The notes under the pieces are model-generated. The model ran no database searches, was not told the DNA's origin, and saw only the letters and a list, made by a program, of their open reading frames with translations. Of a stretch of 64,000 nucleotides of DNA, positions 55,451 through 64,000 are shown piece by piece (within the stretch, counting starts at the first letter, position 1; every line of letters starts with the position of its first letter). The position numbers and the translations under genes were made by a program. Origin of the DNA: JBGQAS01 sp963699305 (GTDB taxonomy: Bacteria; Chloroflexota; Anaerolineae; Anaerolineales; Anaerolineaceae); contig OY969431.1 in the NCBI GenBank assembly GCA_963699305.1, positions 496,001-560,000 on the forward strand, in the 5' to 3' direction.

Positions 55451-56209
55451 ATGAGAAAACCAATGGTAGCTGGAAACTGGAAAATGAATAAAACCGTAGA
55501 ACAAGCACGCAGTCTGATTTCAGAGATATTACCGGGTTTACAAGAAATAACCACAGTTGAAAAAGTTGTCTGTCCCCCAGCGACGGCCTTGATGAGTGTC
55601 GCAACTGCTCTGGCAGGAACAAATATTGGAGTAGGTGCGCAAAATATGTATTGGGAAAACTCGGGTGCATTTACTGGCGAGCTTTCCCCATCGATGGTTA
55701 AGGAGTTTTGTCAATATGTTGTTCTTGGACATTCCGAAAGAAGGACTTATTTTGGTGAGACTGATCTGTCCGTTAATAAGAAACTAAAAGCAGCTCTTGC
55801 GGCAGGGTTGATTCCAATTGTATGTATCGGTGAAACGCTCAATGAAAATGAAAGCGGAAAGACCGCAGAAGTTGTGACACGGCAGATCCGGGAAGGTCTT
55901 AAGGAAATAGACCTTGAACAGGCAAAGCAAATCGTCATTGCATATGAACCTGTCTGGGCGATTGGAACGGGAAAAGCTGCCAGCGGTGAAGGTGCAAACC
56001 GGGTGTTGTTGGAATACATCCGACCAACATTACGCGTTGTTTTCAGTGAAGAAATAGCATCCAGTATCCGGATCCTTTACGGTGGATCGGTGACAAGTAC
56101 AAACGCAGCAGAATTCTTTTCGCAGACCGAAATTGATGGCGCATTGGTTGGAGGAGCCAGCTTGAAACCAGCGGAAATTATTCCAATTACCAAAGCTGCA
56201 ATTAAGTAA
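55451..56209 (+). CDS. tpiA: triosephosphate isomerase
   Basis: Interconverts dihydroxyacetone phosphate and glyceraldehyde-3-phosphate in glycolysis. Start at ATG 55451 after GAGGTG; GTG 55445 overlaps the site. 252 aa. Catalytic residues: Lys in G-N-W-K-M-N-K, His in G-H-S-E-R-R, Glu in A-Y-E-P-V-W-A-I-G-T-G. Follows the kinase gene with 7 bases between. Confidence 0.97.
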   Translation: MRKPMVAGNWKMNKTVEQARSLISEILPGLQEITTVEKVVCPPATALMSVATALAGTNIGVGAQNMYWENSGAFTGELSPSMVKEFCQYVVLGHSERRTYFGETDLSVNKKLKAALAAGLIPIVCIGETLNENESGKTAEVVTRQIREGLKEIDLEQAKQIVIAYEPVWAIGTGKAASGEGANRVLLEYIRPTLRVVFSEEIASSIRILYGGSVTSTNAAEFFSQTEIDGALVGGASLKPAEIIPITKAAIK

Positions 56210-56236
56210 ATTAATCAGTCTTGGCATTGGAAGCAT

Positions 56237-56266
56237 GGGCGGCACTTACAAATGCCGCCCTTTTTT
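56237..56266 (+). terminator. intrinsic terminator after tpiA
   Basis: Perfect 8-bp stem GGGCGGCA/TGCCGCCC with an eight-base loop, then six T. It lies 43 bases before the moaA start. Confidence 0.9.
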
Positions 56267-56308
56267 GTCCGAATTAGGTGTTACAATGCTTTGGCTCAAT
56301 CCAAAACT

Positions 56309-57295
56309 ATGTTAATCGATCCATTCGGACGCCACGTTACATATTTACGTATCTCGGTTACAGACCGATGTAATTTGAGATGTGTCTATTGCATGCCATC
56401 CAGCGGAATTGAATGGCAACCCCATGACACGATCATGCAATACGAAGAAATCACACAGTTTGTAAAATTAGCTGCCAGTCAAGGGATTCGGGAGGTTCGA
56501 TTAACGGGCGGTGAGCCATTGGTCCGCAAGAACCTGCCGGACCTTGTTCATCAAATCTCCATCATTCCTGGAATTGAAGATATTAGCCTTACTACGAATG
56601 GATTACTGCTTGAGAGTTATGCAGAAAGATTGGCGAATTCCGGATTAACCCGGGTAAACATCAGCCTGGATACTTTGAAACCTGAGCTTTTCACTCGAAT
56701 TACTCGCGGTGGGTCACTGGAAAAAGTATGGAATGGAATTCTCGCTGCTGAACGATACAACCTATCTCCGATTAAGCTGAACACGGTAATCCTCAAAGGA
56801 ATAAATTCTGATGAAATCGAAGATCTGGCAAAATTAACACTTGACCATGAATGGTCCGTGCGTTTCATCGAATTAATGCCGATTTCAAACCAGGCACCCT
56901 GGGGTGAGGGATTCCCCAAACCTGAAGAGATGTTCTTTCCCATTTCCGAAGTACGTAATCGACTTGAAAAACTTGAATTAATTCCAATCAGCCATATTGT
57001 TGGTGAAGGACCTTCGGAGGAATATCGGATCAAAGGAGCCAGAGGTACTATTGGATTTATTTCTCCTCTAAGTAAATCGTTTTGCCAACGCTGCAATCGT
57101 CTGCGATTGACTTCCGATGGGAACCTGAGACCCTGTTTAGGGAACGAGGAAGAAGTACCAATTCTATCTGCAATGCGCAATGGCGAGGATATCCTCCCCT
57201 TATTGCTGAAAGCAGTCCACCTTAAGCCAGAGAGTCACACACTTGATCAAGCAACATTATCCGCTGGTCGTTGCATGACGCAAATAGGTGGATGA
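56309..57295 (+). CDS. moaA: GTP 3',8-cyclase, molybdenum cofactor synthesis
   Basis: Radical SAM enzyme of molybdopterin biosynthesis. Start taken at ATG 56309 (M-L-I-D-P-F-G-R); the frame from 56252 includes the terminator. 328 aa. The amino-end cluster C21-x3-C25-x2-C28 (R-C-N-L-R-C-V-Y-C) binds SAM; the second 4Fe-4S cluster uses C-Q-R-C-N-R-L-R-L-T and a later Cys. The carboxy Gly-Gly needed for activity is present as I-G-G. TACAAT (56282-56287) is a likely -10. No other moa genes are near. Confidence 0.95.
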   Translation: MLIDPFGRHVTYLRISVTDRCNLRCVYCMPSSGIEWQPHDTIMQYEEITQFVKLAASQGIREVRLTGGEPLVRKNLPDLVHQISIIPGIEDISLTTNGLLLESYAERLANSGLTRVNISLDTLKPELFTRITRGGSLEKVWNGILAAERYNLSPIKLNTVILKGINSDEIEDLAKLTLDHEWSVRFIELMPISNQAPWGEGFPKPEEMFFPISEVRNRLEKLELIPISHIVGEGPSEEYRIKGARGTIGFISPLSKSFCQRCNRLRLTSDGNLRPCLGNEEEVPILSAMRNGEDILPLLLKAVHLKPESHTLDQATLSAGRCMTQIGG

Positions 57296-57311
57296 CCAGA
57301 TTCAAAATTAA

Positions 57312-57938
57312 TTAACCGGTACCAAATTGTCGATCACCTGCGTCACCTAAACCAGGCACGATGTAACCTTTTTCGTTCAAATGATCATCGATGGCTGCCA
57401 AATAGATGGGGACATCAGGGTGGTGGCTCTGGATATTTGCCACACCTTCCGGTGCACCGATCAAACCAACAAATTTAATCCTCTTCACCCCCCATTTTTT
57501 TAATATATCGACCGTTGCGACGGCAGAACCACCGGTTGCAAGCATGGGATCGAGAATTAGGCATACGGATACTCTCGGTTCGGTAGGCAGTTTATTGTAA
57601 TAATGGACCGGTTTCAGGGTTTTTTCATCGCGATAGATGCCTATGTGCCAGACTTCCGCATTAGGGATTACTTCCCAAACACCTTCCACTAATCCCAAGC
57701 CTGCCCGTAAAATCGGGATCAATCCAACCTTTTCCATTAATTCCACACCGGAAGTTTTGGTAAGCGGTGTAGCTATATCTATTGGACCAGTCCGTAAATC
57801 AACCGTGGCTTCATATGCCAATAAACCAGCGATTTCTTTTACCAAAGCCCTGAATTTTTTGGGTTCCGTATCCATGCTTCTTAAAATGGACAATTTATGT
57901 GCTATAAGCGGATGACTGGAAATGAAAACGTTTGACAC
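57312..57938 (-). CDS. upp: uracil phosphoribosyltransferase
   Basis: Makes UMP from uracil and PRPP. 208 aa. PRPP motif I-L-D-P-M-L-A-T-G-G-S-A, uracil site Y-I-V-P-G-L-G-D-A-G-D-R. GTG start with TGGAGGAATT immediately upstream. Converges with moaA (16-base gap). Confidence 0.96.
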   Translation of the reverse strand: MSNVFISSHPLIAHKLSILRSMDTEPKKFRALVKEIAGLLAYEATVDLRTGPIDIATPLTKTSGVELMEKVGLIPILRAGLGLVEGVWEVIPNAEVWHIGIYRDEKTLKPVHYYNKLPTEPRVSVCLILDPMLATGGSAVATVDILKKWGVKRIKFVGLIGAPEGVANIQSHHPDVPIYLAAIDDHLNEKGYIVPGLGDAGDRQFGTG

Positions 57939-58025
57939 AATTCCTCCACGAAAACCAGATGGTTTAATTATATTGAAGAATGGAAAAACAGCGAATCAAG
58001 TCAGGAATGCGAAAAATGGGTAGTG

Positions 58026-58031
58026 TATAAT
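58026..58031 (+). promoter_or_regulatory. -10 box implying a leaderless start for ruvB
   Basis: TATAAT ending 7 bases before ATG 58039, preceded by TG; no ribosome site between. Confidence 0.6.
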
Positions 58032-58038
58032 TCACCTC

Positions 58039-59070
58039 ATGCCTGTTTTAAAAAATCGTGAAATCGAAGCTGAAAATCATCCTGAAGACAGGCTTGATCT
58101 TGCCATGCGCCCAAAGAGCCTGGGGGAGATAATCGGGCAACAACAGGTTAAAGAAAATTTGCATATTCTCATCGATGCGGCAAAACATCGCAACGAACCA
58201 ATGGATCATGTTCTATTTTATGGTCCACCCGGTTTAGGCAAGACCACTTTTGCGCACGTTTTGTCGCAAGAGATGGGTGTCAATATTAAAGCAACTGCAG
58301 GACCCGCCATTGAGCGTCCCGGAGACCTGGCAGCAATATTAACCAACCTCCATGGAGGCGATATCCTGTTTATCGATGAAATTCATCGATTGGGAAAGAT
58401 TATTGAAGAAGTATTGTATCCCGCGATGGAAGATTATTGCTTGGACATAGTGATTGGAAAGGGACCATCAGCACGGTCAATCCGTTTGAAGCTTCCACAC
58501 TTCACACTTATTGGCGCTACAACTCGGCTGGCTTTGATGAGCTCACCTCTACGGGCAAGGTTTGGAGCTGTCTATCGTTTAGATTATTATGACAGCGACG
58601 CCATGAAAGCCATCGTGCGCAGGGCAGTGGGTCTATTTGGAATAGAAGCAGACGAAAGCGGAATTAATGAGATAGCAAAACGTGCTCGTGGCACCCCGCG
58701 TGTGGCATTACGCTTGCTTCGGCGGGTAAGAGATTTTGCCCAAGTGCGTGCTACAGGAGTCCTCACAAATAAAGTTGCGATTGATTCATTGACTCTTCTC
58801 AACGTCGATACCCTTGGACTGGACGATGTAGACAGGCGGGTTCTGCTTACAATTATTAAAGAATATAATGGTGGTCCGGTTGGATTGGCGACCATTGCTG
58901 CATCCATCAGTGAAGAACCGGATACCATCATGGAAGTGGTGGAACCTTATCTGCTTCAGCTTGGTTTTATCGAACGGACACCCCAAGGACGAGTTGCCAC
59001 CAAATTGGCTTATGATCATATGGATGTACGATACCACGATCACGAAGAGCCACAACCACGTTTGATGTGA
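58039..59070 (+). CDS. ruvB: Holliday junction branch-migration ATPase RuvB
   Basis: 343 aa. Walker A G-P-P-G-L-G-K-T-T near residue 62, Walker B L-F-I-D-E-I-H-R-L, sensor I G-A-T-T-R, and a carboxy winged helix with R-T-P-Q-G-R-V-A. Motor of the RuvAB complex in recombination. ruvA and ruvC are not in the window. queA follows, a common ruvB neighbour. Confidence 0.97.
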   Translation: MPVLKNREIEAENHPEDRLDLAMRPKSLGEIIGQQQVKENLHILIDAAKHRNEPMDHVLFYGPPGLGKTTFAHVLSQEMGVNIKATAGPAIERPGDLAAILTNLHGGDILFIDEIHRLGKIIEEVLYPAMEDYCLDIVIGKGPSARSIRLKLPHFTLIGATTRLALMSSPLRARFGAVYRLDYYDSDAMKAIVRRAVGLFGIEADESGINEIAKRARGTPRVALRLLRRVRDFAQVRATGVLTNKVAIDSLTLLNVDTLGLDDVDRRVLLTIIKEYNGGPVGLATIAASISEEPDTIMEVVEPYLLQLGFIERTPQGRVATKLAYDHMDVRYHDHEEPQPRLM

Positions 59071-59118
59071 TGCGATTTAGCATAGATTCCATATTATTTT
59101 GAATTCATTTTCCGTAGT

Positions 59119-60138
59119 ATGAAAACAACCGACTTTGATTATGTTCTCCCTCCGGAATTGATTGCACAGACGCCAATTGAACCAAGGGATAGTTCGCGTC
59201 TCTTGGTCTATCATAGAAAAAACGATTCTTTGGATCACACCTTATTTCATGAAATAGGGAACTATCTTACTGCCGGAGACTTGCTGGTGATCAATAAAAC
59301 GCGGGTGATCCCAGCGAGAATATTTGCCAAGAAACCGACCGGGGGTAAGGTCGAGATATTATTAATCCGCAAGCTCCATGAACTAGAATGGGAAGTCCTG
59401 ATCAGTGGGAAAAAAATCCGGACGGGAATGATCTTGGATGTTGCGGATGGAAATTCTGCTGAAGTGATTCTGGCAACAGAAGATATCAAGAAAATTGTTC
59501 GTTTTCAGAAAATAATTGAAGATAACCTGCCAAGCATTGGGCAAATGCCTTTACCTCCTTATATTCATGAAAAACTGAAAGATCCCGAACGATATCAAAC
59601 TGTTTATGCCCAGGATTCTGGTTCAGCAGCTGCTCCAACCGCTGGGCTTCATTTCACAAATGAATTAATTTCATTTTTACAGAGAAAGGGTATCGAATTC
59701 ACCGAGGTCACTCTCCATGTAGGATTGGATACATTTGCCCCGGTTACCGAGGAGGATCCTAGAGAACACCTGATTCATACCGAGTGGTGCAGTATTTCTT
59801 CAGAAGCCAAAGGGAAAATTAACCTGGCAAAAAAAGAAGGCAGAAGGGTTATTGCAGTTGGGACCACCAGTGTTAGGACTCTTGAATCAGGAGCTAGGGT
59901 TGCCAAGCATAATGAATGGGTGGGGGAAATGAACAATCCGACTGATTTATTTATCCTACCTGGTTATTCATTCCGGGTAGTGGATGGAATGATCACTAAT
60001 TTTCATTTACCGAAATCTACATTAATCATGCTGGTAAGTGCATTTACAGGAAGAGAAAAAATCCTTCAGTTATATCAAAAGGCGATCGAGAAGCAGTACC
60101 GGTTCTATTCCTTCGGGGATGCCATGCTCATTATCTAA
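59119..60138 (+). CDS. queA: S-adenosylmethionine:tRNA ribosyltransferase-isomerase
   Basis: Makes epoxyqueuosine in tRNA (queuosine pathway). 339 aa, family length. Motifs: D-F-D-Y-V-L-P-P-E-L-I-A-Q at the start, S-R-L-L-V, N-K-T-R-V-I-P-A-R, A-A-P-T-A-G-L-H-F-T, and H-V-G-L-D-T-F-A-P-V. No strong ribosome site before ATG. The gap from ruvB is 48 bases. Confidence 0.96.
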   Translation: MKTTDFDYVLPPELIAQTPIEPRDSSRLLVYHRKNDSLDHTLFHEIGNYLTAGDLLVINKTRVIPARIFAKKPTGGKVEILLIRKLHELEWEVLISGKKIRTGMILDVADGNSAEVILATEDIKKIVRFQKIIEDNLPSIGQMPLPPYIHEKLKDPERYQTVYAQDSGSAAAPTAGLHFTNELISFLQRKGIEFTEVTLHVGLDTFAPVTEEDPREHLIHTEWCSISSEAKGKINLAKKEGRRVIAVGTTSVRTLESGARVAKHNEWVGEMNNPTDLFILPGYSFRVVDGMITNFHLPKSTLIMLVSAFTGREKILQLYQKAIEKQYRFYSFGDAMLII

Positions 60139-60156
60139 GATTTAAGAGAAAAATCC

Positions 60157-60843
60157 ATGATTGAATCAAGAAATTGGCAGAATTTAAACGAGGAGATTAT
60201 TGCATGCAGGAAATGTCCCCGGTTGGTCGCCTGGCGCGAGGAGGTTGCACAAACGAAACGTTCTGCGTACAGAAAATGCGATTATTGGGGCAAACCAGTT
60301 CCCGGTTTTGGAGATGCCAATGCCAAAATTTTGGTCGTTGGGTTAGCGCCTGGTGCGCATGGCTCAAACCGCACCGGTAGAATGTTTACTGGAGATGCTT
60401 CCGGTGATTTTCTTTATCCTGCTTTGTATCGCGTTGGATTTTCGAGCAAACCCAACGCAACACATAAGAAGGACGGTCTATCATTAAATACCCTCTATAT
60501 TTCCGCTCTTTGCCGCTGCGTACCCCCCGGGAATAAACCAGAGCCAGGAGAAGTATTAAATTGCCGTTCGTACCTGATAAATGAGATTAATTTACTGAAT
60601 GATTTGCAAGGGATAGTTGTATTAGGAAAAATGGCTTTTGAAAATATTTATAGAATTTATCAAAAGTCACATGGAATCAAGTTTTCGGATAAATTTCAGC
60701 ATGGAAAAATAATTGAAATGGGGAATGGGTTGCCATGGTTGCTGGCATCGTATCATCCAAGCCGGCAAAACACGCAAACGAAACGATTGACGGTTGAAAT
60801 GTTTGACAAGATTTGGAAGATAGCAAAAGATAAAATTGAATGA
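60157..60843 (+). CDS. uracil-DNA glycosylase, family 5 (UdgB)
   Basis: Removes uracil, and in this family also hypoxanthine, from DNA. 228 aa. Two amino Cys pairs (C-R-K-C-P-R-L and further Cys) bind a 4Fe-4S cluster. Motif A G-L-A-P-G-A-H-G-S-N-R-T-G-R-M-F-T-G-D and motif B H-P-S-R-Q-N-T-Q-T place it in family 5 rather than family 4. Starts 18 bases after queA. Confidence 0.9.
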   Translation: MIESRNWQNLNEEIIACRKCPRLVAWREEVAQTKRSAYRKCDYWGKPVPGFGDANAKILVVGLAPGAHGSNRTGRMFTGDASGDFLYPALYRVGFSSKPNATHKKDGLSLNTLYISALCRCVPPGNKPEPGEVLNCRSYLINEINLLNDLQGIVVLGKMAFENIYRIYQKSHGIKFSDKFQHGKIIEMGNGLPWLLASYHPSRQNTQTKRLTVEMFDKIWKIAKDKIE

Positions 60844-60862
60844 TGGGTAATCACGAGGAGAA

Positions 60863-61324
60863 ATGGATAATAACAAAGGGACTGAGGAAATTAATTTTGA
60901 GCTGATAGATACTACGGGATCATTAATCCGATTAAGCGATTTCAGGGGGAAGAAAAATATCCTCCTGGTCTTGCTGCGAGGGTTTGCCTGACCATTTTGT
61001 CGAGCTCATCTGGCACGGTTGCGCCAGGACTACTTACAATTTCAAGCCCTAAACACCGAAATTATTGCCTTGGGACCGGATGGACCCAGAGCGTTCCAAC
61101 GTTTTTGGCAGGATGAGAAAATCCCTTTCATCGGATGTGCCGACATCAAATCAGCAGTTGCAAGTCAATTTCACCAGGAAATTAATTGGATTAAACTCGG
61201 TCGGATGCCGGCAATGATCATAATCGATAAAACTGGAAAGGTCCGATACAAACAATACGGAGAAAGTATGTCGGATATTCCTCCGAATGTAGAAATTCTG
61301 AAGATACTCCACGGATTACCTTAA
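60863..61324 (+). CDS. peroxiredoxin-like selenoprotein (in-frame UGA)
   Basis: 153-aa AhpC/TSA-like thioredoxin-fold protein, predicted peroxidase. ATG 60863 follows GAGGAG. The family block reads L-L-R-G-F-A-[TGA]-P-F-C-R-A-H-L-A-R-L; the usual first Cys of C-x-x-C is codon 43, a TGA at 60989-60991, so U43-P-F-C46. The frame continues without a further stop to TAA 61324. A SECIS-like hairpin lies directly downstream. A conventional gene call would start at TTG 61019 and lose the active site. Reading as Sec depends on selABCD elsewhere in the genome. Downstream of the glycosylase by 19 bases. Confidence 0.85.
60989..61027 (+). promoter_or_regulatory. candidate bacterial SECIS element with UGA codon
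   Basis: UGA 60989-60991; 18 bases later stem CUGGC (61010-61014) pairs with GCCAG (61023-61027); after an A-C mismatch a C-G pair closes a GGUU loop (61017-61020). The loop starts 25 bases after UGA, inside the 16-37 range known for bacterial SECIS, and has the expected G and U. Confidence 0.7.
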
Positions 61325-61337
61325 TGCATTTTTGAGT

Positions 61338-64000
61338 TTATTGGAGATTGATCATCAATTTTTCGATACGATATTCTGAACGATCGACAGCTTTTTTAAC
61401 CTTTCGGAGGACTTGATCAACTGCAATACTTGTCTCGACTAAAGAACTAGCAGAAAGACCGGATTTTCCACCTTCGTTTACGATGGCGATAGTCTTCAAC
61501 CACCAGAGGAGTTCTGCAAAGCTTTCCTTGTTGAACCATAATTTTTCTTCATAACTGTTAATTTGCAAATACTGACGGATGTACGGCAATGAAATTAGCT
61601 GCTTAACAATGGATGACAATGATTGTTCACGGGACGATTCAAACCAGTCCTGGATTCGTATGGTAATTTTCAAGAGGAGCAGGTTCTTCTCGGCAACTTC
61701 TTTAATCAATCCTTCGTTTTGAAAAGCTTGCTCGATCATTTTACCAAGCTGCCATTCATCCATCCAACTTAACGTTTGATTTTGGTGATCCGTAATGGGT
61801 TGCATTTTGCCAATTTGATACAGAAAAGGAAACAGTAAGAGGATTAGCCAACGGTGGTGATGATCTGACAGTCCCTTATTGAGCCCGGCAATCGACTTTA
61901 AATATTTAGTTGAATTTGGCATTGGAAACCGTTTATCCAAAGCCTGAAGTGAAAGAACGGTTTCTAAAGCTGCAACTGTTGAATTCACCAAATCAGAGCT
62001 GAATTGTAGATTCGTAATCTTACAAATACCTTTAACAAATTCCGTTTCTTTACGATTTGATTCTTCGAGTAACTTCTTGTTTATTGTAATTTTTCCGTTT
62101 TCGGTGATCCTATTTTCAAATAGATAAGCAAAATAACCTTGATTACATATTTCATTGAATGGTTTCTGAACAGGAGCGAAGAACAGTTGGTGGAAAGCTT
62201 CATCGATACTTGGGACTCCCCGTCCATCAAGATATTCACATAATTGCCGGTATGAATGCAAGTGATCGTCTGAAACTTCTCTGAATCCGGTAAAAACATG
62301 GTATTGATATGCAGCAAGCCTTAAAAACATGCCTTTCGAAACCATTTCCTGTGAAGATCGAAGAAACTCAAGACTTGAACTCTGATCCCGGAAAATGACA
62401 TAGTGACTTGGATTTTCTTTTACCTCCAGAAAATCAGATAATGATTTATGAATCAATCTTTTCTTATTATTGGACCCTTTTATGGCGAAAGGAGCACTGA
62501 ATTTGATCCACCCGGAAGTTTCTGCGAATTTATTGTGAAAAATTACAAGGGATTTATCGCTGTTATGTCGGTTGGAATAAGCGTAAACTTCTTCATTTAT
62601 CTGATCATGTTCCGTGTGGAAATCATAAAATGAAAAATGCTCCACATCAGAAAAGAGAGAACGCTCTTTGAGAATAGGAAAAATTTCGCGTTTATGCCTT
62701 TCGACAACACGCTCATCGACGGTTTCCTCCCATAGCGCTTTACGAAATTCCATGCCATATTTTTCAGAAAAACCTTCTATTTGACCGTGCCCAAACATGG
62801 GCAAACCGGGCAATGTTGACATGAGTGTGCAAATTCCAAAATATTTATCCCCTTTACCGAATTGCTCCACAGCTGTGCGTTCATCAGGATTATTCATAAA
62901 ATTAACGTAACGCTTTAGTATTTGCGGATCAAATTCGAGAGTGTTTTTAATTAATGTTCGATACCCCGCATTATCTTCATTGCGGAGCATATTCATGAAA
63001 GCGCTGTTGTACACACGATGCATCCCCAACGTACGGACAAAATATCCTTCCATCATCCAGAATGCTTCTGCCAACAACAACGTATCCGGTACTTCGGTTG
63101 CCACGCGATCCACGACCTCGCGCCAAAATTCCGTTGGCAGCAACCGGTCAAATTCCGATTGAGTTAATGGGTGCTCGGAACGGGAGGGGATGGCACCACC
63201 AGTCCCCGGTTCGGGGAACCACAGACGCTGAAAATGCTTCTTGGCAAGGGTCATTGCTGCATCAAACCGGATGATGGGAAATTTACGCGCTACGGACAGG
63301 ATGGTTTGAATGACAGCCTCACGAGTGGCAGGATTTAGATAATTCAATTGGGCGGTGTCGTTCCAAGGCATGGACGTGCCATCGTTCCCATGATAAATGT
63401 ACTTCGTCTGACCGGAAAAATAATCAACACGTTTAAACTCAACTGCCGCATCTGTTCGGTTGAAGTAATGGTCTTCCAAATAGATCTCGACTCGTCCATC
63501 GGATGAAAGATTGGGACCATTGAATGAATGATTTGGGTATGGGCATTCATCCAAAGATAAAAACCATTCGGGGTGATATATCAGCCAGGGGGAATCAATA
63601 CCCATATGGTTGGGGACCATATCGCTCGCCAGGCGAATACCATACCGGAAAGCACGGTCACGCAGATCCTGATAAGCCTCCTCACCACCAAGGTCGGATG
63701 CGATTTCATAAGAATATAGCGAATAAGCAGAGGAAATGGCGTCAGGATTTCCACAAAGCTGTTTGATCTTTGCTGATGCGCGGCTGCGTTCCCACAAGCC
63801 AATCAACCATAGACCTGAAAAACCCCGGTCTGCGAGCATGCGTAAATCTTCATCGGGTATCTGGTTTAATTTTGTGATTGACCTTTGATATTTTTTAGAA
63901 AGTTGATCCATCCAAACATACGTGTTTTTTGCCATCAAAACGAGATGCGCCATCCAATCACTATCGGGACTGTAACATTCGGGTTCATTATCCAATCCCG
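61338..64000 (-). CDS. GH13-family glycosidase (5' end outside window)
   Basis: At least 886 aa; the frame runs off the right edge. Alpha-amylase-type TIM barrel: D-M-V-P-N-H (region I), R-F-D-A-A with the nucleophile Asp, L-L-L-A-E-A-F with the acid/base Glu, and N-N-P-D-E (region IV, the usual N-H-D). The first 500 residues hold the barrel; the remaining 380 form a helical region without a recognised binding module. Closest in feel to Chloroflexota glucanotransferase or trehalose-related enzymes, but the specificity is not assigned. Converges with the selenoprotein gene. Confidence 0.88.
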   Translation of the reverse strand, partial: GLDNEPECYSPDSDWMAHLVLMAKNTYVWMDQLSKKYQRSITKLNQIPDEDLRMLADRGFSGLWLIGLWERSRASAKIKQLCGNPDAISSAYSLYSYEIASDLGGEEAYQDLRDRAFRYGIRLASDMVPNHMGIDSPWLIYHPEWFLSLDECPYPNHSFNGPNLSSDGRVEIYLEDHYFNRTDAAVEFKRVDYFSGQTKYIYHGNDGTSMPWNDTAQLNYLNPATREAVIQTILSVARKFPIIRFDAAMTLAKKHFQRLWFPEPGTGGAIPSRSEHPLTQSEFDRLLPTEFWREVVDRVATEVPDTLLLAEAFWMMEGYFVRTLGMHRVYNSAFMNMLRNEDNAGYRTLIKNTLEFDPQILKRYVNFMNNPDERTAVEQFGKGDKYFGICTLMSTLPGLPMFGHGQIEGFSEKYGMEFRKALWEETVDERVVERHKREIFPILKERSLFSDVEHFSFYDFHTEHDQINEEVYAYSNRHNSDKSLVIFHNKFAETSGWIKFSAPFAIKGSNNKKRLIHKSLSDFLEVKENPSHYVIFRDQSSSLEFLRSSQEMVSKGMFLRLAAYQYHVFTGFREVSDDHLHSYRQLCEYLDGRGVPSIDEAFHQLFFAPVQKPFNEICNQGYFAYLFENRITENGKITINKKLLEESNRKETEFVKGICKITNLQFSSDLVNSTVAALETVLSLQALDKRFPMPNSTKYLKSIAGLNKGLSDHHHRWLILLLFPFLYQIGKMQPITDHQNQTLSWMDEWQLGKMIEQAFQNEGLIKEVAEKNLLLLKITIRIQDWFESSREQSLSSIVKQLISLPYIRQYLQINSYEEKLWFNKESFAELLWWLKTIAIVNEGGKSGLSASSLVETSIAVDQVLRKVKKAVDRSEYRIEKLMINLQ

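Noticed and set aside
60840..60991. Peroxiredoxin as a pseudogene with a stop
   Set aside because: The stop is TGA at the catalytic Cys, the rest of the frame is intact and a SECIS-like hairpin follows.
1..64000. CRISPR arrays, insertion sequences, prophage
   Set aside because: No regular repeats, transposases, integrases or phage structural genes were seen.

Overview
The window is a compact stretch of a bacterial chromosome with moderately AT-leaning coding sequence. I infer a member of the Chloroflexota, most likely Anaerolineae. The reasons are a DUF5317 protein, a MalT-type ATPase with a SARP/BTAD carboxy end, tandem FHA proteins next to a RodA-PbpA fusion, HD-GYP sensors with long membrane or GAF amino ends, and a type-2 (GxHH) isoleucyl-tRNA synthetase. 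Almost every base is coding. The only non-coding stretch above 300 bases holds the RNase P RNA. I see no insertion sequence, prophage, CRISPR array or rRNA.

Layout. 1-5661 is a plus-strand run: ileS (5' end outside), lspA, rluD and a threonine aldolase. 5670-8843 (minus) is a very large membrane/GAF/HD-GYP sensor. 8952-20695 (plus, with one HNH gene on minus) carries a purine nucleoside phosphorylase, a membrane protein, a GNAT, a 7TM sensor, an S1 protein, FtsK, a CDP-alcohol phosphotransferase, lgt, a metallo-beta-lactamase-fold hydrolase and tyrS. 20707-25391 (minus) is fhaA-fhaB-mtnP-SEDS/PBP fusion, close to the actinobacterial fhaA-fhaB-pstP-rodA-pbpA order. It diverges from archease-rtcB across a very short shared promoter. 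27275-31498 holds a YbaK-like deacylase, a PHP protein, secG, a peptide-binding protein and a cobalamin adenosyltransferase. 31476-40152 (minus) is a tandem GNAT, an XRE regulator and a tightly overlapped operon pfkB-parA-parB-amidohydrolase-kinase-kinase-response regulator. 40173-45887 has a zinc-ribbon protein, radC, tRNA(CAT), uridine kinase, a VTT protein, an M20 peptidase and a pyridine nucleotide-disulfide oxidoreductase.

46024-51605 is the most system-like region. A MalT/SARP-type regulator is followed by two tandem palindromes just upstream of a -10 box, then a 48-aa membrane microprotein, DUF5317, an 86-aa protein with an NHLP-leader-like core, and a GAF/HD-GYP phosphodiesterase. The rest is rnpB (minus), a processive glycosyltransferase, a Ser/Thr kinase, tpiA, moaA, upp, ruvB, queA, a family-5 uracil-DNA glycosylase, a peroxiredoxin-like selenoprotein (in-frame UGA with a SECIS-like hairpin) and a GH13 glycosidase running off the right edge.

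Two patterns cross the whole window. First, at least seven genes have a good -10 box only 6-8 bases before the start codon, which suggests leaderless mRNAs. Second, eight otherwise intact genes (lgt, mtnP, tandem GNAT, amidohydrolase, parB, radC, glycosyltransferase, Ser/Thr kinase) each carry a single-base frameshift, seven of them clearly in short homopolymers. That looks like residual sequencing indels rather than gene decay.
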